Shown: in pieces, positions 57,936 to 64,000 of the stretch | How the letters are laid out: the number at the start of each line of letters is the position of its first letter | Position numbering within the stretch: position 1 is the first letter of the stretch | NCBI RefSeq assembly: GCF_008831285.2 | Contig: NC_045149.1 | Coordinates: forward strand, 10,878,417 to 10,942,416 | From: Nymphaea colorata | Taxonomy: Eukaryota; Streptophyta; Magnoliopsida; Nymphaeales; Nymphaeaceae | DNA: 64,000 bases | Direction: 5' to 3' | Translations under genes and position numbers: made by a program | Notes under the pieces: generated by a model | Told to the model about the DNA's origin: nothing | The model's database searches: none | What the model saw: only the letters and a program-made list of their open reading frames with translations

Positions 57936-59320
57936 TTAGAGTTTTATGGTGTTGTGTAAACACAAAAACCGAAAGGAAGTACACAATTTTAACAAAGTTG
58001 AGTGCCTAGCACACACATTGGTATTACCACCTTCCTTTTATGCACATAAGGCATCCATTTTCATAAATTCAAGTTACATCATTAGGCAAATTTTTCCTTT
58101 CAAGGGATATAATTTTGATGAGGCATTTTAGTTCTCATTTGTGTTGATGCTCTTTTCTTCTTCCACCACAATCCTTGAATCTACTTGTTATGATATCATC
58201 TTTAACATGATCATTACATTGTCCCCCTTTAGGTGGACTTTTGGCTTTCTTCATTTGAGAGGTATCCTCCTCTAGATGGTAAAACTTGTGTGGCACTACC
58301 AAGAAATTTACTTCCTCTATTGGCATATGTAGAATCTTGCCATGCTCCATCGCGAAACCCAATTGACACAAGATTGCGATTGACAGTTAAACTTTTGGTC
58401 GACCTACTAGAGGCTCGGGTAATTTGTTAGCAAAACATTCCTAATTAGGTGGAACAAAGTTTAGTTGAATTGCATCCTTAATAATTTTTCCTTCATGAAG
58501 TCAGCAAGTTTTTATATGTTTAGCTTGAGCAGAAGAAGACAAACAACCAAATATGTGGCCACTAAATTGCCATACCATAAGGTGGGAATTACAAGGTCTA
58601 AGACCAAGTTAAAATATAAGTTGATTTAGATTAACTAATTGACAAGCTAATTCATAAATAGCCTTATACCTAACCTTTAGCTTGGTTTGACAACAGTGTT
58701 TCGCCATCTACTTTTCCATGGCAAAATATTTCTACAAACAAGGATAAGATATTTTCCTATAGATTGTAAATTGTCATACAGGCCAACTGCCCACAGCATT
58801 ACAAACCACTGATAGAGACATTCTTTTTCTTTTTTCTTTTTTCTTTTTTTCTTTTTGACATGCACTTAATCATCAACTATTGGCCTATGCATAAACTAAC
58901 CTGTTTTGTACAGTATATGATATATCAAACCTTGAAAAGTTTGTGCACCCTAAGGTAATTCCTACAACTTTTTGTATTGTGATGCATCTGTGAAGGCTCT
59001 AGTAAACTAATCGCAATAAATTGAGCTACTTTTTGAGGCGTCTAAAGCAACACATCAATTTGAATAATTTCCATCCTTTCTTCAACAGGATCTTATACAT
59101 ACTTCCTCGTAGATAAGTTATTCCTGCAGTTTTCTACCCCAATTCCCATACAATAGATTAACACTCAACAAGTCCTTGATTGCAAATGCTTTACCAAAGA
59201 AAAGAGATTTTGAATTTTTGTTCTTTTAGTAATTGTTAAATCATTAATGTATACAAATTTAAGCATGAACATAAGTTGGACTAGATTTTTCAATTCTTAT
59301 GGATAAGTATTGGCCTTGGA
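57936..59320. other. non-coding or decayed sequence downstream of a minus-strand copia element
   Basis: No copia domain was recognised. A polypyrimidine run is at 58819-58857. The minus-strand 3' LTR of the following element would be expected here, but I could not match it to the 5' end near 63.4 kb. Confidence 0.35.
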
Positions 59321-59329
59321 GTGGGAAAA

Positions 59330-59726
59330 TTGAAGAGGATTAAAGGTTAGCTATGGCTCTATATTCAGCCTTGGTACTAGATCTTGTTACACTATGTTGC
59401 TTCTTTGCACTCCAAGATACACAATTAGCTCCAAGAAAAACACAAAATCCTATGGTGGATCTCCTAGTTCGAAATCATCCTGTCTAGTTCGAATTTGAAA
59501 AGACATATAAATCAGGAGTGTTTTGCATCAATATGTTTAGTCTCATGTGTATTAATCCTTTGATGTACCTTAGAATTCTTTTGACCATTTGATAGTGAAT
59601 CTGAAATGGCTCATGCGTAAACTGACTAACATAATTGACAACAAAAGAGATGTCTGGTTGCATTAGAGTCAAGTATTGCAAGGAACCAACTATCTGCCTA
59701 TAGAGAATAGGATTGTCAAATTTCAT
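59330..59726 (-). pseudogene. copia RT C-terminus and RNase H remnant
   Basis: MKFDNPILYRQIVGSLQYLT and TLMQPDISFVVNYVSQFTHE lead into RNase H. Near 59395 the minus strand keeps SAKKQH and [12 protein letters not shown]-like blocks in a shifted frame. Confidence 0.8.
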
Positions 59727-59741
59727 GTCATCACCTTTACA

Positions 59742-60545
59742 CTAAGGCAATTTTCGGCTCACTAGCGTGGTACTTGGTTTGCAATCCTCCATCTTTGCTC
59801 TTTCAAGAATGTCTTTAGCATACTTGGTTTGACATAAGAGAATCCCTTGTTCTTTCCAGGTCACTTCTACTCCTAAAAAATAACTCAACCTGCCAAGATC
59901 TTTGACAAAAAACTCCTTGCAAAAGTCATTAATAAAACTTTGCAAAAATATGAAATAGTTTCCAGTTAAGATAATGTCATCAATTTACACAAGGAGCACA
60001 ATAGTTTTAGAATTTTGATGCAATGTAAACATAGACAGATCAGCCATGCAAGTAGTGAAACCATAATCAACAAGAAAACTGCTTAATCTAGCATACCATG
60101 CACGCGATGCCTATTTTAGACCATAAATAGCTCGCTGTAATTTACAAACATGGCCTGGTTTTGTTTTATCTTCATACCCGGGAGGTTGTCTCATGTATAC
60201 ATCTTCATGAATAGCACTGTGTAGAAAAGTGTTCTTAATATCAAGCTGCCTCATTTCCCACGTCGAACCATAGCAATGAAAAGGACCATTCTAATAGTAG
60301 TAGGATGAACAATAGGAGAAAAGGTTTCATGAAAATCAATTCCATCTTTTTGAGTGAACACTCGAGCAACAAGTCTAGCTTTAAGTTTTTCAACATCCCA
60401 TCTGATTTGAGTTTGGTTTTAAACGCCCATTCTGAACCAACTAGATTCATCTTGGGATCATAGGGTACAAGTCTCCAGGTATTATTTTCATCCAAGGCTC
60501 TAATTTCTTCGTTCATAGCCTTTTTTTAGCCTAGTTTTCTAAGAG
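59742..60545 (-). pseudogene. copia reverse transcriptase remnant, catalytic Tyr codon lost
   Basis: Minus strand: MNEEIRALDENNTWRLV, then VGSEWAFKTKLKSDG, then frame changes. The catalytic loop near 59975 reads LV-stop-IDDIILTGN, so the Tyr of the usual YVDD is replaced by TAA. FCKEFFVKDLGRLSYFLGVE follows. Confidence 0.85.
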
Positions 60546-61146
60546 CTTCATTAACACTTGAAGGTTCTTTAGGAACATCTTGATACAAAACATGTAAGTT
60601 GGCATACTTGGGATTTAGTTTAAAAGTTCCCACCATCGATCTAGTGACCATCGCTCACCTTGTTAGTTTTCAGTTGTGTTTGTATCAAGAATTCCATGGT
60701 GGCCTTGATCTTCTTCCAAGTTTTCCATTTGATTGTGAACCGATTGTTCATTGACTGCCATAGTGTTTTCTTCATCTCTATGTACTTGAATTTGTTCCAT
60801 GGTGTCAGACGTGACTGTCTAATGCTCGCCCTGATCAAGATTATCCAGCGGCATGTGAACTACCTGTTCATTAATTGACATATTGTCAATCAGAAGCTTT
60901 TGAGATTGATAGTGAGTGCCAAACTCACTTTGTTCTTCCTCATGAACATCATTTGTTCAAATAAGATTGTTATCTTCGGGAGCCTGTTGCTCTATGTTCA
61001 CTTGTTTCTCATTTGAAAGAAATCAAATATGAAGTTGGAGAATTTTCATCATATAATTTAGCAGGATTTTTATAAGAAAAATGTTCATCAAAACAAACAT
61101 GTTGGAAGATAAACATTTTTCCAATGGCCGGAAATAAGCAACGATA

Positions 61147-61850
61147 TCATTTGTGACTGTCACTATATCCAAAAAATAAACACATGAAATTTGAACGAGG
61201 CTCCAATTTATCTTTTGTATAATCACTTAAGTAAGGGAAACATCGGCATCCAAAAACACAAAGAAAATCATACTTAGAATGCTGCCCAAAAAATTTCAAG
61301 TAAGGAGAATCCATCTTAAGAGAAGATGATGGTAGCCTATTGATGAGAAAAACATCACTGCTAAAAGCTTCAAACCAGAAACGTTTGAGAACGTTGGCAT
61401 GTAACATAATGGGCAAACCCAATTCTGTAATGTTACGATGTTTTCTTTCTGTCATGCCGTTTTGTTGTTTAGTATAGGGGCAATAAAACTATTGCTTTTT
61501 TCCAAGAGACTTTAAATAATTTCTAAATTTTGTACTTGTATATTCTCCTCCTTCATCCGATTGAAAAACTTTTATCCTTTTACTAAATTGTGTCTCAACG
61601 AATTTCTGGAAATGTCGAAAACAAACAAAAAAGTTAGATTTCGACTTCAAGGGATATAGCCAGGTGAATCTAGATGTTAACAATCACATAGTACCGATAA
61701 CCAGAATGAGAACAAACAGGCACTAGTCCCCATAAATCCAAGTGGATTTTTTCAAAAGGTTCAATAAATTTATTTTCTCATTCAAGAAATGGCAACCTAT
61801 GTGATTTGCCAAGTCGGCAGCTATGACAAATGGAAGTTCTAGGAACTGAA
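61147..61850 (-). pseudogene. copia pre-integrase and integrase remnant
   Basis: Minus strand: CHSCRLGKSHRLPF, then RFTWLYPLKSKSNFF, then VFQSDEGGEYTS with the second catalytic Asp, then MTERKHRNITELGL with the Glu, ending at LCVFGCRCFPYLSDY and LFFGYSDSHK. Frameshift between 61489 and 61455; stops elsewhere. Confidence 0.85.
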
Positions 61851-62049
61851 GAGCAAACATTAATCATTTTTTTTTGCTACAAATGTCTCACAACGCCATT
61901 ATGAGGATGTCCTAATCTGAAATGCCATTGTTCTTATGAAACACGCTGAAATTTGGATGAAAAGCATGTTGTATGTCTGGCCTTTCCAATGGTGTAAACT
62001 CCATCACGATTGCTGCCCTGGGCCACTATTTTTCCTGTTCTCTTGTCCT

Positions 62050-62345
62050 TTATAAGGCAACATGAGGAGAAAAATTCAAAACATATGGTGACTCACTAGT
62101 TAATTGACCGGCTGAAAGTAAATTTTTCTTTAGTTTTGGAACATATAGAACATGAGAAAGAGGAATGGATGAATTGCCTGTATCAATTTCACTGTTACCA
62201 ATATGGGTTATAGAAAGAGACCTGCCATCCCCCAACAATAACATGATCACTCCCATGATAAGTAGAGATTTTAGAAATCTTACCAGGATTTCCAGTTTTG
62301 TGAGTTGATGCTTCAGTATCGGCTAACCATTCTGAGTCATTTGTA
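62050..62345 (-). pseudogene. copia protease remnant
   Basis: Minus-strand EWLADTEASTHKTGN stands where W(L/I)xDSGATxH is expected, so DSG is DTE. It is followed by SIPLSHVLYVPKLKKNLLSA, the conserved end of the domain. Confidence 0.75.
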
Positions 62346-62379
62346 TCATCAATAGTAATGGCGGTGAGTGCTTGTTGTG

Positions 62380-62590
62380 TATCTCCGGCTTGATAGGCAT
62401 GATTAAATCGTTCAAAACACTTGATTGCATAATGATATTTCTTACCACAGATTTGACAAACAACAGGGTTTTTGTTTTTCTTCTCATCACCATTAAAAGA
62501 GAGATTGAAATTTTCATGTGGCCGATTTTGATAGTGTCCAAGCCCTCTATAGCCACGTCCACGCCCGCGGCCACGTCCAGATTGTTGGTG
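62380..62590 (-). pseudogene. copia gag zinc knuckle
   Basis: The minus strand encodes RGRGRGRGYRGLG followed by VCQICGKKYHYAIKC, a complete CX2CX4HX4C nucleic-acid-binding knuckle. Confidence 0.8.
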
Positions 62591-63245
62591 TCATGGCCAT
62601 GATAGGAGGAGTGGGACCTTTCATTCGAGAGTGAAAACTTTGAAGAAGAGAAACAACCACTTCATAAGGCAATATAGGTGGTCGAAGCATGGATGCAATA
62701 AAGGCTTCATATCCTTTTCCAAGTCCTTGAAGCAGCCATTAAACTTGAGCCACTTCATCAATAGATTTTTCAATAGCTGAAAGATCGTCGCATATGTGTT
62801 TAAATTTTCCTATATAGGCTTCCACAGAATCATCATTCTTCTTAAGCAAAGTTAGCAAATGCGTGAGATGGAATTCTCTTTCACGTGACTTATGAGAGAA
62901 AATATTCATAAGAGCCCTCCAGATATCCTTGGATGTCTCAAGGGCAAAAACTAGACCAAGAGCGCTTTCAGACAACGTGCTGGTTATCCATCGATTAGGC
63001 AATCAGTTTTCCTTCAGGCCGTAAATTGAGGATTGGGCATTTTCTGAGAAGAAGAATCATCAATAAGTTATGGTGGAGCAGTAACTTCACCAATAAAAAA
63101 CCCTTGACGGTCTTGGCTCTCAACTAGTGCCAAAATTTGTGTTTTTCATAAGAGAAAGGTTTTCAGCTCGCAGCTTGAGAGATACAAAAATTGCAACATT
63201 AATAGTATAGGGATAAGGGAAAACAAGAGTGGAAGAAGACGCCAT
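62580..63245 (-). pseudogene. copia gag, N-terminal and UBN2-like part
   Basis: It starts MASSSTLVFPYP on the minus strand, then VSLKLRAENLSLMKNTNF, the typical copia gag opening (VSVKL...NY..WK). It is interrupted, then open at 62739-63002 with LETSKDIWRALMNIFSHKS and DDSVEAYIGKFKHICDDLSA, the conserved gag helix region. Confidence 0.8.
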
Positions 63246-63387
63246 ATCAATTTATGGTATGAGAACCTGAGTTGATGGAGAAAAAAGAAAAACAATAAAC
63301 AGCGTTGCCTAACAGCAATAACCAGCAACAGGAGAGGCGATCAAAAGATTAATGATTGTAGCTGTCTCCAATCATGAAATATGTCAA

Positions 63388-64000
63388 GTTTGATACTGTT
63401 GGATGCGTAACATAATGAAGTTTCTTCCCGTGGTGATATCACAGTAAAAAAATCATCAATGAAGAAAACGCCGGTTGCTGAAATAAAGAAGCAGAAAACC
63501 ACTCGCTGCTCTATATGTTCTATTTCACAACCAGCGATGCTTTAAAAACCAAGTGCTACTGCCATGAAGCTTCAAAAAATCTATAAATTTACTGGAAGAA
63601 TCTACACATGTTCAAGAAATGTATGGACTCTTGCTCGACAGCTAGAATGATTGATTTTGACAACGCCAGCATTTGTGGTGAACAGACAGGTAGAAACTCC
63701 TCTCTTCTGCCTCTATTTCTCTCCATTTTCAACAACAAGTGATCTTACAAAAAATCATAGCTCTTTAATGACTGTTCCAAACTTTATGAAAATTCGTAGA
63801 GATGATCTTCAGGTGCAAATGATTCCAAAGAGCCCTTGCTCGACATCTGCCGCCGTCGGAGCTGACAGCCAAAATTTGTGGCCGGGTCCAGGCAGGCGAG
63901 TGCTTTGTTACAGGCGGAACTCCCGATTTTTTGGTGTAAGCTCCAGTTAGCTACAGCCACGGCTTCAACAGTAGAAACGCCTTGGAAAAATATGCAGGTG
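63388..64000 (-). repeat. probable 5' LTR region of the minus-strand copia element
   Basis: A PBS-like complement (TTTGATAC) abuts TGTTGGATGCG at 63397. The stretch runs to the window edge without a definite LTR end, and no partner LTR is present. The 99-codon plus frame at 63651-63950 has no recognisable domain. Confidence 0.35.

Larger units (their letters stand above)
59330..63245 (-). mobile_element. Ty1/copia retrotransposon, minus strand, all domains recognisable
   Basis: Running right to left: gag (start codon at 63245), CCHC zinc knuckle, protease, integrase, reverse transcriptase and RNase H, in copia order over about 3.9 kb. Frames are interrupted often. A PBS-like GTTTGATAC on the plus strand (63388-63396) lies beyond gag and is followed by TGTTGG, which could be the inner end of the 5' LTR. 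No 3' LTR was found. Confidence 0.85.

Overview
This window is nuclear DNA from a flowering plant. It is AT-rich, crowded with (TA)n microsatellites and decayed transposable elements, and has few genes. The clearest genes are two intronless, GC-rich PHT1-type phosphate transporters. A piece of plastid rpoC2 sits in the middle of nuclear repeats. I cannot name the species from sequence alone.

Layout. 1-1650: a CACTA transposase fragment, a stray glycoside-hydrolase-31 exon and a CACTA-like terminus. 1678-6680: an old Ty1/copia element with both LTRs and a 5-bp target duplication. 6.7-8.1 kb: a dispersed repeat and a LINE reverse-transcriptase scrap. 8.1-13.3 kb: a degenerate tandem duplication of about 2 kb, with a hAT-like MITE inside the second copy. 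13.3-19.6 kb: a zone of long (TA)n tracts holding MITE-like inserts, the rpoC2 insertion and a GC-rich insert.

19.6-41.6 kb is the core. PHT1 copy 1 (22749-24380, +) and PHT1 copy 2 (35131-36762, -) face each other tail to tail. They differ at 8 of 543 residues. Their proximal promoters keep the same P1BS-TATA arrangement. Their distal upstream DNA is homologous in inverted orientation but strongly diverged. Between them lie CACTA-like sequence, a possible two-exon gene of unknown function (27147-27939, -), a decayed copia element (about 29.0-32.1 kb, -), one copy of a 1.1-kb repeat and a hAT-like element built of CTCGAG motifs.

Beyond PHT1 copy 2, the upstream DNA (37.6-41.6 kb) is repeated in direct orientation at 41.95-47.0 kb without a gene. 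47-51.4 kb is largely featureless. 51.4-54.5 kb is a second copy of the 1.1-kb repeat followed by a four-unit 176-bp tandem array and a GC hairpin. 54.6-57.6 kb is a 5'-truncated copia (+). 59.3-63.4 kb is a copia element (-) with a recognisable gag-pol order but many stops.

Biologically, the window is a phosphate-transporter duplication. The coding sequences appear to be homogenised while promoters and flanks drift. Phosphate-starvation control through PHR-type factors is inferred from the conserved P1BS. Everything else is mobile-element debris. I found no tRNA, rRNA or CRISPR array.
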